DNA of 64,000 nucleotides from Aliarcobacter faecis (lineage in GTDB: Bacteria; Campylobacterota; Campylobacteria; Campylobacterales; Arcobacteraceae), in the NCBI RefSeq assembly GCF_013201705.1, contig NZ_CP053837.1:496001-560000 (forward strand), given 5' to 3'. Under the pieces are notes generated by a model, which worked only from the letters and a program-made list of their open reading frames with translations, did not search any database and was not told the origin of the DNA. Positions 55,994 to 63,811 of this stretch are shown piece after piece. Within the stretch, counting starts at the first letter, position 1, and every line of letters begins with the position of its first letter. Both the position numbers and the translations under genes were made by a program.

Positions 55994-56440
55994 ATGATTT
56001 TAAGAACTTGTGGTGTAGATGTATTTGATTGGGGTATTGAATATCTTATTGTAGATTGGACCGATGAATCTATTTCTAAAATAGTAGCTAGTGGTAAAAT
56101 AAATGGAGATTTTGAAAGTAAAGATTTTCAAAAAATATTAAAAAAAATGCTTAAAATATTCAAAGTAGATGTAACTACAATAGATAGTGGAGGACATAAA
56201 ACAGAATATGTTTATACTTTTTGTGAAAAATATAAAAAAATATTTGCTATAAAAGGAGTCTGTCCATCTTCAGATAAGATAGTAGATAGTGTAACAACAG
56301 TAAGGCAAAATTTAAAATTATATATGGTAGCATTTAGAAATGCAAAAAGAAGATTGGTTGATATAAATAAGGTTGAAATTGAAGTAAACGATATATTTGC
56401 TTTAGCTGTCATATCAAAAGAAATAGCCTCTTTAAAATAA
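55994..56440 (+). CDS. isolated nuclease domain of a GpA-type phage terminase large subunit
   Basis: About 148 residues. GVDVFDWGIEYLIVDW and TTIDSGGHKTEYVYTFCEKYKKIFAIKGV match the RNase H-like nuclease half of GpA (lambda-type) terminases, in which DSGGH and IKG are conserved. The ATPase half is missing and the gene has its own start (ATG 55994 with AAAAGGTG) and promoter, so it is a stand-alone or truncated domain rather than a frameshifted full gene. It is controlled by two repressor operators. It could be a remnant or a repurposed nuclease. Confidence 0.7.
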   Translation: MILRTCGVDVFDWGIEYLIVDWTDESISKIVASGKINGDFESKDFQKILKKMLKIFKVDVTTIDSGGHKTEYVYTFCEKYKKIFAIKGVCPSSDKIVDSVTTVRQNLKLYMVAFRNAKRRLVDINKVEIEVNDIFALAVISKEIASLK

Positions 56441-56530
56441 TCGAGGCTATATTATTTCATTAATTCTTATCTTTTCTATCCACTCTTTTATTTTTTCCTT
56501 TTTTTGATTTTCCCGTGGGAAATTTATAGG

Positions 56531-56893
56531 CTAGTTTATAGCCATTTTCCCAAAAAGGCTCTCAAAAGGGATTTGTAGTTTATCGTGTAGATTTTTTATC
56601 ATCTCAACTGTTAGTTTTCTTTGTCCTTTTAAAACCTTTGATACTATTGCACTATCTCCGATGATTGGTACTAAGTCTTTTTGTTTTAAATCTTCCTGTT
56701 CCATTCTAAATTTTATAGCAGCTATTGGATCAGGTGCTTCTATATAATAGTGTTTCTCTTCATAGCTCTCTACTAAAGTAACTAAAACTTCAAGTTCATC
56801 AAACTCTTGTGTGTTAGGAACAGCTTCCATAAGCTCATCAATTCTTTTTAAAGTAGCTTCATAATCAGCTTCATTTCTTATAGGTTTTATCAT
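56531..56893 (-). CDS. higA: HigA-type antitoxin
   Basis: 120 residues. The C-terminal HTH (FRMEQEDLKQKDLVPIIGDSAIVSKVLKGQRKLTVEMIKNLHDKLQIPFE) and the N-terminal helices are typical of HigA antitoxins. It binds HigB and its own promoter. Encoded nine bases behind higB (toxin first, as usual for hig). Confidence 0.9.
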   Translation of the reverse strand: MIKPIRNEADYEATLKRIDELMEAVPNTQEFDELEVLVTLVESYEEKHYYIEAPDPIAAIKFRMEQEDLKQKDLVPIIGDSAIVSKVLKGQRKLTVEMIKNLHDKLQIPFESLFGKMAIN

Positions 56894-56902
56894 TTTTTAC
56901 TC

Positions 56903-57202
56903 CTAAATCTGTGTTACATCTATTTTATTGTACTCTTTGTGGGTACCAATAAATCTTATATACATAACTTGTGCAAAGTAGTTTATTTTTACTACTAGTC
57001 TATACTTATTTCCGTGGATATTAAAAACAACTCTATTATTTCCTACTATACTTGCATTTCTATATTGCTCTTTTATATCATTTGGATTTTTAAAGTTAGC
57101 TTTTACTGTCTCTTTATGCCAAGCCTCTAGTGGCTCTTTACTATCTTGATATATAGTTTGCTCATAAAAATCTTTTATTGTTTTTTTGGAAATAACTCTC
57201 AT
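56903..57202 (-). CDS. higB: HigB-type mRNA interferase toxin
   Basis: 99 residues. WHKETVKANFKNPNDIKEQYRNASIVGNNRVVFNIHGNKYRLVVKINY and FIGTHKEYNKID match HigB, a ribosome-dependent mRNA endonuclease of the RelE fold. A palindromic operator overlaps its promoter. Confidence 0.92.
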   Translation of the reverse strand: MRVISKKTIKDFYEQTIYQDSKEPLEAWHKETVKANFKNPNDIKEQYRNASIVGNNRVVFNIHGNKYRLVVKINYFAQVMYIRFIGTHKEYNKIDVTQI

Positions 57203-57218
57203 AGGTAGAATATTAGCT

Positions 57219-57243
57219 AATTATTGACAATATGTCAATAATT
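57219..57243 (-). promoter_or_regulatory. higBA promoter and operator palindrome
   Basis: AATTATTGACA and TGTCAATAATT are perfect 11-base arms with a three-base centre. On the minus strand TTGACA (-35) lies inside it, followed 17 bases on by TAATAT (-10). HigA probably binds here to autoregulate. Confidence 0.75.
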
Positions 57244-57299
57244 TTTATCAGAAAAATTTGAGAAAAAGCTAGATACTTAGTATCTAACTCTTTTACTAA

Positions 57300-58136
57300 T
57301 TAGTTATATTTTTCTTTTAAAGTTTTAAGTTTTTCTTCATCTTCACTAGTAAATTTTATTATTGAAGCAATTTCTTTTTCATCAGCTCCATTAATTTTAA
57401 GAACTTCTACTTCTAAAATTACATCTTTTGGAGTTTCAACATTTCCCCATTTAGAAAACATGTTTGGAGATAAAGACCAATTTGCAATTTCACCTACTTC
57501 AAGGCCTCCAGGAATGGAATAATTAAAAGTTTCTGTTATCCAAGGTATTTCTCTTCCAATAGATTTTACAGTTCCTTCAAAATAAATTTTTGATATAGCT
57601 TTGTCTGTAGAATTTTTTACTTGAAGATTGATTATTGGTTCTTTAAGATTTGAATATTGTATAGTTTTTTGTTCAAATGATGCACTTAAAATTTCAATTT
57701 TTTTTAGTATTTCTTTTGATTTTTCAATATTTAACTTTTTTTCTTCGAGTTCTTTAATTTTAGCTAAAGCTCTTTTTTTTTCTTCTTCTAGTTTTGCCTC
57801 TTTGATTTTCTTTTCTTCTTCAATTTTTGCAACACGTATTTTTGTAGCTTCTTGAATTACTTCATCTGCAGTTTTATTATTTAATAATACTTTTACATCA
57901 TTATTAAGATTATCTATACTAGACATGTTTAATAATATATTTTTAAAATTAATTTGACTGAATAGTATAATTTGTAATGCTTCATCAAATTCTTTTTGTT
58001 TTTCTACTGTTAAAGACTTTTTAACTTCCTGAATAGAACTTTTCATTTTTTCATCATTTGATGTATCAATTCTTGGTGTTCCACAACCGATTAATAATAA
58101 AGCAAGTAATATACTTGATAATGAGATTTTTAACAT
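57300..58136 (-). CDS. coiled-coil lipoprotein (DUF6694-like)
   Basis: 278 residues. Lipobox LLIGC near residue 18, an N-terminal region resembling DUF6694 lipoproteins (TPRIDTSNDEKMKSSIQEVKKSL), a charged coiled coil (~95-150) and a C-terminal Ig-like part (IINLQVKNSTDKAISKIYFEGTV). Such genes are common accessory lipoproteins. Role unknown; as a lysogeny gene it may alter the host envelope. Confidence 0.65.
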   Translation of the reverse strand: MLKISLSSILLALLLIGCGTPRIDTSNDEKMKSSIQEVKKSLTVEKQKEFDEALQIILFSQINFKNILLNMSSIDNLNNDVKVLLNNKTADEVIQEATKIRVAKIEEEKKIKEAKLEEEKKRALAKIKELEEKKLNIEKSKEILKKIEILSASFEQKTIQYSNLKEPIINLQVKNSTDKAISKIYFEGTVKSIGREIPWITETFNYSIPGGLEVGEIANWSLSPNMFSKWGNVETPKDVILEVEVLKINGADEKEIASIIKFTSEDEEKLKTLKEKYN

Positions 58137-58208
58137 TTCAACTCCTAGAATAATAGATATATAATTATTATAATAGTTAAATTACTCTTTTTTATAAATA
58201 AATTTATT

Positions 58209-58886
58209 TTATCTACCTATCATCTTGAGTCTAGCTGCTCTATTGTTTTTTTTAGAACTTACAACATGAACTACCTTATGACAAATTAACTTATCTTTTG
58301 TTTCTTTATCATCTTTTCTTATAGTTTTTATCTTGAAATTATCATTTGTGTTAAATGGTATAAAGTTTATAAGATAGTTATCTTCATCTTCAAAATATAC
58401 CTTTATAGCACTCTCTTCATCTATTTTATAGTAAACCATATCTCCATTTTGGAATTTTGCAGATGGATCTATGATAGCTATATCTCCATCATATATTTCA
58501 GTTGCCATACTATCACCACAAGCAATAACTGCATATAAGTCTTTGTTCCATTCATCTTCGTGAATAAAAGTTTTCATTTTTTCATCTTGCAAACAATTTA
58601 TTTGGGCACTACCACATGATGCAGTTGATAGAACAGGAACAGATTTAACATTTGTTTCTAATTTTTTTCCGCTTAATGCATCTATGCTTGTACTTAATAT
58701 TTCAGAAAAAGCATTTAATTTATCAAGTGTTGGAGTTGCATTTTTACCATTTTTTCTTCTATAAGATTTCATTGTATCTATTGTGATTTCAATATCATAT
58801 TTATTTTTTAGAATATCAACCAAATCTTGATTTGTATAGTCTTTACTTTCTATAAGTTTTGAAAATAGTTCTACATTAAATGTCAT
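58209..58886 (-). CDS. phage CI/LexA-type repressor with S24 peptidase
   Basis: 225 residues. An N-terminal HTH (~1-65) is followed by an S24 self-cleavage domain: Cys91-Gly92 is the likely cleavage site (UmuD-type), Ser126 (in GDSMATE) and Lys162 (SAIKVY) form the catalytic dyad. DNA damage would trigger RecA-assisted cleavage and prophage induction. Three operators lie between it and the divergent gene at 58995. Confidence 0.9.
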   Translation of the reverse strand: MTFNVELFSKLIESKDYTNQDLVDILKNKYDIEITIDTMKSYRRKNGKNATPTLDKLNAFSEILSTSIDALSGKKLETNVKSVPVLSTASCGSAQINCLQDEKMKTFIHEDEWNKDLYAVIACGDSMATEIYDGDIAIIDPSAKFQNGDMVYYKIDEESAIKVYFEDEDNYLINFIPFNTNDNFKIKTIRKDDKETKDKLICHKVVHVVSSKKNNRAARLKMIGR

Positions 58887-58909
58887 ATAAAAGCCTTATA
58901 TATTTTTTG

Positions 58910-58928
58910 AGTGCATTAATTATACACT
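58910..58928. promoter_or_regulatory. phage repressor operator O1
   Basis: AGTGCATTAATTATACACT, 24 bases upstream of the repressor start. Confidence 0.65.
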
Positions 58929-58933
58929 TTTAT

Positions 58934-58952
58934 AGTGTTATTGAATTACACT
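58934..58952. promoter_or_regulatory. phage repressor operator O2
   Basis: AGTGTTATTGAATTACACT, with arms AGTG..T/A..CACT. Lies 24 bases from O1. Confidence 0.7.
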
Positions 58953-58968
58953 CATTAAGTTTTATTTA

Positions 58969-58987
58969 AGAGTAATAATATTACACT
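58969..58987. promoter_or_regulatory. phage repressor operator O3
   Basis: AGAGTAATAATATTACACT, core GTAATA-A-TATTAC a perfect palindrome and identical to O5. It ends seven bases before the Cro-position gene. Confidence 0.75.
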
Positions 58988-58994
58988 TCTTTTT

Positions 58995-59228
58995 ATGAAA
59001 AGAGAAAAATTAAAAACAATATTATTAAAACACTATTCAAAAGATAGTATTAAGTCTATTCTTTGTGGAAGAATGAAACCTTCAATTGAAAAAAGAATAG
59101 TTCTAAATAAAGATTTTAATATTCCAATTCTTGCTTGGGAAAATATCAAATCTTATCTAGCTGAAAATATATCAACTTCTGTAAGTATAGATGAAGTCCA
59201 AAAAATAAAACAAAAGTACGAGGTATAA
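58995..59228 (+). CDS. Cro-position small protein
   Basis: 77 residues, divergent from the repressor and directly behind operator O3. KHYSKDSIKSILCGRMKPSIEKRIVLNKDFNIPILAWENIKSYL is compatible with a small HTH repressor of Cro type, but the match is weak. Basic, helical. Almost no leader sequence separates the operator and ATG. The next gene starts two bases after its stop. Confidence 0.6.
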   Translation: MKREKLKTILLKHYSKDSIKSILCGRMKPSIEKRIVLNKDFNIPILAWENIKSYLAENISTSVSIDEVQKIKQKYEV

Positions 59229-59230
59229 CT

Positions 59231-59620
59231 ATGAAAAAAATTATAAAACTGCCATTGCCTCAAAGATATATTAATAAAAAAGATAGAGCAACTTTAAAAT
59301 CTCTTGAAATAATTGGAAGAGAGAAATATGCTCAATTATTGAATAATAATTTAATCATAGTAGATTACGAGACTTTGACTCTTAATCAAAGAAATCATAG
59401 AGGGCATATTTCAAGATTAAATAAAACTATTGAAGTTTTGACCACTCTTCTAAATCATAAGGCTCATCAACATCAATTTGTAAATCCCAATCAGTGTAAC
59501 CAGTTGCACACATATAAACATCATCAGCAGCCATATCAGCATTTGGATAACTCCCTAGTTTTTCCTCAGAGCCTGAGGGTTCTTTTATCCATAGTTCAAC
59601 TCCATCATAAGAAGGAATAA
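59231..59620 (+). CDS. phage early protein with a chimeric 3' end
   Basis: 129 codons. GAGGT precedes ATG 59231, and the first ~65 residues (LPLPQRYINKKDRATLKSLEIIGREKYAQLL) read like a real protein. From ~59427 on, however, the frame is antisense to a minus-strand gene and the residues become His/Gln-rich, unlike a natural protein. The original 3' end was probably replaced when the neighbouring module arrived. Function unknown. Confidence 0.45.
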   Translation: MKKIIKLPLPQRYINKKDRATLKSLEIIGREKYAQLLNNNLIIVDYETLTLNQRNHRGHISRLNKTIEVLTTLLNHKAHQHQFVNPNQCNQLHTYKHHQQPYQHLDNSLVFPQSLRVLLSIVQLHHKKE

Positions 59621-59660
59621 TAAAAAATGTACCAAATTTTGTTTTATAAAAATATTTCAT
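59427..59660 (-). CDS. small phage accessory protein
   Basis: 77 residues. YKTKFGTFFIIPSYDGVELWIKEPSGSEEKLGSYPNADMAADDVYMCATGYTDWD fits a widespread family of small phage/plasmid proteins with a GTFFI start and a WD motif; function unknown. I start at ATG 59660, preceded by AAGGA. It is driven leftwards from promoter module B. It overlaps the 3' part of the plus-strand open frame. Confidence 0.65.
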   Translation of the reverse strand: MKYFYKTKFGTFFIIPSYDGVELWIKEPSGSEEKLGSYPNADMAADDVYMCATGYTDWDLQIDVDEPYDLEEWSKLQ

Positions 59661-59700
59661 TGTAATGTGTCCTTTTTTGTGTATTTTTTGTGGCAAAAAG

Positions 59701-59736
59701 ATTATATCAAATAAAGGACACTTTAGAGTGAAACTC
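59701..59736 (-). promoter_or_regulatory. promoter module B (copy of 54695-54731)
   Basis: On the minus strand, the block 59736-59713 is followed after nine bases from GTGTCC by TATAAT (59706-59701) with TG at the extended position. The leader then reaches a GGACAC ribosome site and ATG 59660 with the same spacing as module A. Confidence 0.65.
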
Positions 59737-59752
59737 TAAGAAAGGTTAAAAA

Positions 59753-60277
59753 ATGGCTGAATATTTACATATTGGAAATAAAAGACAAAAAGAGCATGGT
59801 TTACTTGTAACTATCAATAAATCAATAGTTAAGTATTGTAAAAAAAGCAATATTGATAAAACTTCTTTTGCCATAAAAATAGGTCTTGCAAGTGAAAACT
59901 CTCTTTTGAATAAACTCAAAAAAAGTAGAGAAGATACAGATATAACAATTACTGAGCTTATACATATTACAGAAATAACTTCAAACTATGAACCGCTTAA
60001 ATACTTAAATGAAATGTTTGGTTTTGTGATGGTTAGTAGTGAACCTGAAGAAGATATAACAGTAGAACAGTTAAATCAAATAACAGATGAAGCACAAATA
60101 GAATCAAATGAATTTTTTGCAGTTACAAAAATAGCAAATAAAGATAAAAAAATATCTGTTGAAGAGAAAAACAATATGCTAAAAGAGGGTATGGAAGCTC
60201 TTGAAAAACTAAAAGAGCAACTTGAAGCAATAAGAAAAATAAAACCTTTTGATTTAGAAGATGATGAAGATGAATGA
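59753..60277 (+). CDS. phage CII-like regulatory protein
   Basis: 174 residues. The N-terminal half (LLVTINKSIVKYCKKSNIDKTSFAIKIGLASENSLLNKLKKSREDTDITITELIHITEITSNYEPLKYL) fits phage regulatory CII/CP76-type proteins; the C-terminal half is an acidic coiled coil. It lies between the repressor switch and the replication genes, where CII-type activators sit. AAAGG precedes ATG. Confidence 0.7.
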   Translation: MAEYLHIGNKRQKEHGLLVTINKSIVKYCKKSNIDKTSFAIKIGLASENSLLNKLKKSREDTDITITELIHITEITSNYEPLKYLNEMFGFVMVSSEPEEDITVEQLNQITDEAQIESNEFFAVTKIANKDKKISVEEKNNMLKEGMEALEKLKEQLEAIRKIKPFDLEDDEDE

Positions 60278-60431
60278 AGCTCTACATATACTAAAAAGTT
60301 TTAAATCTCAAAAAAATTACAAGTTAAATAAACTTGATATTTCAAATATGAAAGATATGCAGACAATTATTAAAGATACTAAGGAATATCTTGAAAATCT
60401 TAAAAAAGGTGTTAAAAATGGCAAGTATTAA
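60270..60431 (+). CDS. 53-residue small phage protein
   Basis: ATG 60270 lies inside the end of the CII-like gene (8-base overlap) and the stop at 60429-60431 overlaps the start of the next gene. The product is helical and basic (ILKSFKSQKNYKLN, KEYLENLKKG). Overlaps at both ends fit a tightly packed early phage operon. Confidence 0.5.
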   Translation: MNEALHILKSFKSQKNYKLNKLDISNMKDMQTIIKDTKEYLENLKKGVKNGKY

Positions 60432-60615
60432 AGATGAAATTCATCAATATCTAAAAAATGGAAATAGTATCACTCCAGCTATTGCAGCAGAAGAGTTTAA
60501 CTGTTATTGTTTAGCAGCTGTTATCTTGAAGCTTAGGAAAAAAGGTATAACTATTTTAAGCGAAAAGATAGAGGGAACTCAAAGTAAAAGATATTGGATA
60601 GATAATGCAAGATAA
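60418..60615 (+). CDS. small winged-helix phage protein
   Basis: 65 residues from MASIKDEI; an in-frame upstream start at 60391 would add nine residues but overlaps more of the previous gene. SITPAIAAEEFNCYCLAAVILKLRKKGITILSEKIEGTQSKRYWI is a typical helix-turn-helix plus wing (DNA-binding, DUF-like). It overlaps dnaB by 11 bases. Confidence 0.65.
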   Translation: MASIKDEIHQYLKNGNSITPAIAAEEFNCYCLAAVILKLRKKGITILSEKIEGTQSKRYWIDNAR

Positions 60616-61993
60616 AAATAATATAAATATTGAAAAAGCAGTTTTAAGCTCCATATTTTTTGATTATGAAAATATCTACATAGCTAAAGAGTATTTAGTT
60701 CCAAAAGATTTTTATTTTCCTGCTCATCAAAAAATATATGAAGCTATGCTAAAACTTCATAGTGAAGATATGCCAATAGATGAAGATTTTATAAGAAAAA
60801 ATATAAAAGATTTGAATGATAATATCTTTCTTGAAATACTTTCTGCAAACCCTATCACAAATATAAAAGCTTATGTAAAAGATATCAAAGATAGTTCAAT
60901 TAAAAGAGAATTGATATCTTTAGCTACAACAATAAAAAAAGTAAGTATTGAAGATGATGTAAATGCTTCACAAGCAGTTGCAACAGTAGAAGATGAACTG
61001 TATAAGATAACAGATACTACAAAAACATATAAGAGTAGAAATATCTCACAAATAGTTGAGTCTTTTAAACAAAAACATAAATTAGCTGGAACTCAAGAGG
61101 GCTTAGGTAGATTTATTAAAATAGGTATAACTAACTTTGATAATAAATTTAAAGGATTTGAACCAGGTAGCTATGTAATTATTGGTGCTCGTCCATCTAT
61201 GGGTAAAACTTCCTTGGCTCTTCAAATAGCTCTTACAAATATAAAAAGACAAAAAGGTGTTATTGTAGATAGTTTAGAGATGAGTGCTGAAGATTTAATT
61301 ATGAGAATGGTAGCTCAAGAGAGCCAAGAAGATATAACTGATTTATTATCTGGACTTGTAAAAGATTTTGATAGCTTTCAAAAAACATTAAACTATTTTA
61401 GCTCTAATCAATATCTACACATAGATGATAAAGTTTTGACTTTTAATCAACTCAAATCAAAATTTCTAAAAATTAAAAGAGCAAGAGATAAAACTGGACT
61501 TCCAACTAATGTTTGGATAATTGATCATATTGGATATGTAAAAACAAACTGGAAATTTAAAAGGCACGAAGAGTTAAGTATTGGTTCTAAAATGCTCAAA
61601 GAGTTAGCTAAAGAGTTAGGTATAACTATTATTGTTTTATCTCAGTTAAATAGAACTGTGACGGATAGAAAAGGCTTAGCTAAAAATAAACCACAAATGA
61701 GTGATTTAAAAGATTCAGGTAGCCTTGAAGAGGATGCAGACTATATAGTTTTCCCCCATAGAGATTCATACTATGAATCTAAAGAGAAAAATATTATTGA
61801 AAATCCAGTTAATGATGCAATTATAATTGTTGATAAAAATAGAAATGGTCCTTGTGGTGTGATTAAAACTCAATATAAAGGACCAACAACAACTTTTGGG
61901 AGTTTCCCAATTATAGAATATGCACATAAAGAACAAAAGGATAGGGAATATCAAGAGCCTTTAAATGCTGATATTCCAGAGATACTTATGTAA
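60605..61993 (+). CDS. dnaB: replicative DNA helicase (DnaB family)
   Basis: 462 residues. N-terminal DnaB domain (AVLSSIFFDYENIYIA ... FYFPAHQKIYEAM), Walker A GARPSMGKTSLAL, Walker B VWIIDHIGYV, H3 VLSQLNR and DLKDSGSLEEDADYIVF. It unwinds DNA at the phage fork and should need a loader. It differs clearly from a host copy by its place in a phage operon. Confidence 0.93.
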   Translation: MQDKNNINIEKAVLSSIFFDYENIYIAKEYLVPKDFYFPAHQKIYEAMLKLHSEDMPIDEDFIRKNIKDLNDNIFLEILSANPITNIKAYVKDIKDSSIKRELISLATTIKKVSIEDDVNASQAVATVEDELYKITDTTKTYKSRNISQIVESFKQKHKLAGTQEGLGRFIKIGITNFDNKFKGFEPGSYVIIGARPSMGKTSLALQIALTNIKRQKGVIVDSLEMSAEDLIMRMVAQESQEDITDLLSGLVKDFDSFQKTLNYFSSNQYLHIDDKVLTFNQLKSKFLKIKRARDKTGLPTNVWIIDHIGYVKTNWKFKRHEELSIGSKMLKELAKELGITIIVLSQLNRTVTDRKGLAKNKPQMSDLKDSGSLEEDADYIVFPHRDSYYESKEKNIIENPVNDAIIIVDKNRNGPCGVIKTQYKGPTTTFGSFPIIEYAHKEQKDREYQEPLNADIPEILM

Positions 61994-62181
61994 TGGTAAT
62001 TGAAAAATTTAAAATAAAGGAAAAAATAGAAGTGAATACACCAAAACAGTTGAAAGAGATACTTAAATACTGTAATCCTTTAATGATGAATTTCTATAAA
62101 AGCCAGTTACCAAGTCTAAGTATAAAAGGCTTTGGTCAAGATATAACAATTAAAAAGGTAGGTATAACCAATGAAGCCTAG
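61993..62181 (+). CDS. small phage protein of unknown function
   Basis: 62 residues, basic, no recognised domain. The start overlaps the dnaB stop by one base and the stop overlaps the following gene by 11 bases, so it is a translated part of the operon. Confidence 0.5.
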   Translation: MVIEKFKIKEKIEVNTPKQLKEILKYCNPLMMNFYKSQLPSLSIKGFGQDITIKKVGITNEA

Positions 62182-63013
62182 ACAACATGGAATTTACATT
62201 CCTAGTGATTATTATCGCGAACTTAAATTTAAAAAAAACAATAGAACTAAGGCTAGGGCTTTTATGGAATATTATGATGATATGGATTTAGGTGAGCATA
62301 ATAGTGTTAGATTCTATGCAAAGAGTTGGAATATTGCTGTTGGTACTGCTCATGGTTGGATAGATGATTTTAAAGTAGAGATAGATAAATATTATGCCAC
62401 TAGACAGCTTAGAAGTGATGGACACTATAGCTATGCAAAAAATGAGAATGAACAATATGAACAAAAGCAAGTGAATGAAAAAGAGTATACAAATAATGAT
62501 AATATCAATACTTTAAGTATAAGTATTGAACAATCTGAACAAAACAAAATGAACAAAGGATTAAATGCTTCTTTATCTAATAATATAAATGCAGATTCTA
62601 ACGAATCTACAAATCAATCATCTTCTAAAAACAATAATAAATATAGTGCAAACTTTGAAATACTATGGAACAGATATGATAAAAAATCCTCTAATAAAGG
62701 TAGAAGTCAAACTATCTATAATAGAAGATGGAAAAATACTGATATTAAAATAATGATTGAAGCTGTAGATAAATATAAATCTTCCATTGATTTAACTTAC
62801 TTAAAAGATTTTGATGGGTTTTTAAATGGTTTGATTGATAGCTTTGTACCTAAGAGAGCTTGGATAGTAGATAAGAATAAAAATAAACATATTGGTTGGT
62901 TTTATGATAGTGAAAATAGATTTGTAAGCGATGAACAGCTAAATTTGAAGTTAGAGAGTGCAAATATTGCAGAACATATTCAAAATAAAAGGTTTGGATA
63001 TATAGGAGCTTAA
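62171..63013 (+). CDS. phage replication protein (probable initiator or helicase loader)
   Basis: 280 residues. N-terminal ~85 residues contain a winged-helix-like segment (NSVRFYAKSWNIAVGTAHGWIDDFKVEIDKYYATRQL), the middle is Asn/Ser-rich and low-complexity, and the C-terminal ~110 residues hold LWNRYDKKSSNKGRSQTIYNRRW and a conserved-looking WIVDKNKNKHIGWFYD. Architecture and place after dnaB suit a replication initiator/loader, but the family is not named. Confidence 0.55.
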   Translation: MKPRQHGIYIPSDYYRELKFKKNNRTKARAFMEYYDDMDLGEHNSVRFYAKSWNIAVGTAHGWIDDFKVEIDKYYATRQLRSDGHYSYAKNENEQYEQKQVNEKEYTNNDNINTLSISIEQSEQNKMNKGLNASLSNNINADSNESTNQSSSKNNNKYSANFEILWNRYDKKSSNKGRSQTIYNRRWKNTDIKIMIEAVDKYKSSIDLTYLKDFDGFLNGLIDSFVPKRAWIVDKNKNKHIGWFYDSENRFVSDEQLNLKLESANIAEHIQNKRFGYIGA

Positions 63014-63682
63014 ATGAAAATAGAGATTGATTATAAAGAACTTGAAAAATTAAAAGAAAATATTTCAAAAGAAGTATTTAATAAAACCTTTACAGCAACT
63101 GTAAATGAGATATTTAATAATTCATTCTCAAAAACTAGAACTCAAATTAAAAAGAAATGGAATATTGATATTAAACAAGAGAATAAAGAATGGGTATTTG
63201 CAAATAAATCAACAGGAAAAACAAATAAAAGAAATGGAAGAATGAAATTAACAAGAGCAAATGTAAATAATAAATACATTATTTTGGATATATCAGGAAC
63301 TCCTTTAAACCTTTCACTATTTGAATTTACTTGGACTCAAGAAATTGAAGCAAAAAAAACATTTAAATCAGCTATGAAAGTTATTAAAAAAATGCACAAC
63401 ATGGATAAGCTAAATAAAAATAAAGTTAGAGTAAATATTCTTAAGTCTCAGATAACAACTCTTGAAAGTGCTTTTGTTGCAACAATGAAGAATGGGCATA
63501 TTGGTATCTTTGAAAGATTAGGGAGTAAAAGATTGCCAATACTTGAAAAAAGAACAATTACTCCTCAATCAATGTTTAAACAAGTTGATTTTGAAAACAT
63601 TTTAGAAAAAGATTTTGATGAAAAAATGTTGAGTAGATTTTTTCATAACTTAGAGAGGTTAAGTAATGGTTATTGGAAATAA
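63014..63682 (+). CDS. phage minor tail protein Z-like protein
   Basis: 222 residues. The C-terminal part FVATMKNGHIGIFERLGSKRLPILEKRTITPQSMF resembles the end of minor tail protein Z (R.GSxRLPI). N-terminal region is helical, basic. In lambda, Z lies with tail genes, so its place between replication and terminase is unusual. AGGAG precedes ATG. Confidence 0.55.
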   Translation: MKIEIDYKELEKLKENISKEVFNKTFTATVNEIFNNSFSKTRTQIKKKWNIDIKQENKEWVFANKSTGKTNKRNGRMKLTRANVNNKYIILDISGTPLNLSLFEFTWTQEIEAKKTFKSAMKVIKKMHNMDKLNKNKVRVNILKSQITTLESAFVATMKNGHIGIFERLGSKRLPILEKRTITPQSMFKQVDFENILEKDFDEKMLSRFFHNLERLSNGYWK

Positions 63683-63809
63683 TTATATAGGTTCTCCTGC
63701 CGATATAGAGTGGATGAGGGTGGCAGAGCACCCAAGGAATAAGGAGTTTTACAATTTTAAAAGTGGTTGTGGTTTTTTATTTTTAAGTTGTAGTAGTAAG
63801 GGTAAATAG
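63666..63809 (+). CDS. 47-residue small phage protein
   Basis: ATG 63666 overlaps the previous gene by 17 bases. The product contains SPADIEWMRVAEHPRN, which is like a protein, then ends in a Cys-containing hydrophobic tail (FLFLSCSSKGK). No family recognised. Confidence 0.4.
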   Translation: MVIGNNYIGSPADIEWMRVAEHPRNKEFYNFKSGCGFLFLSCSSKGK

Positions 63810-63811
63810 AT

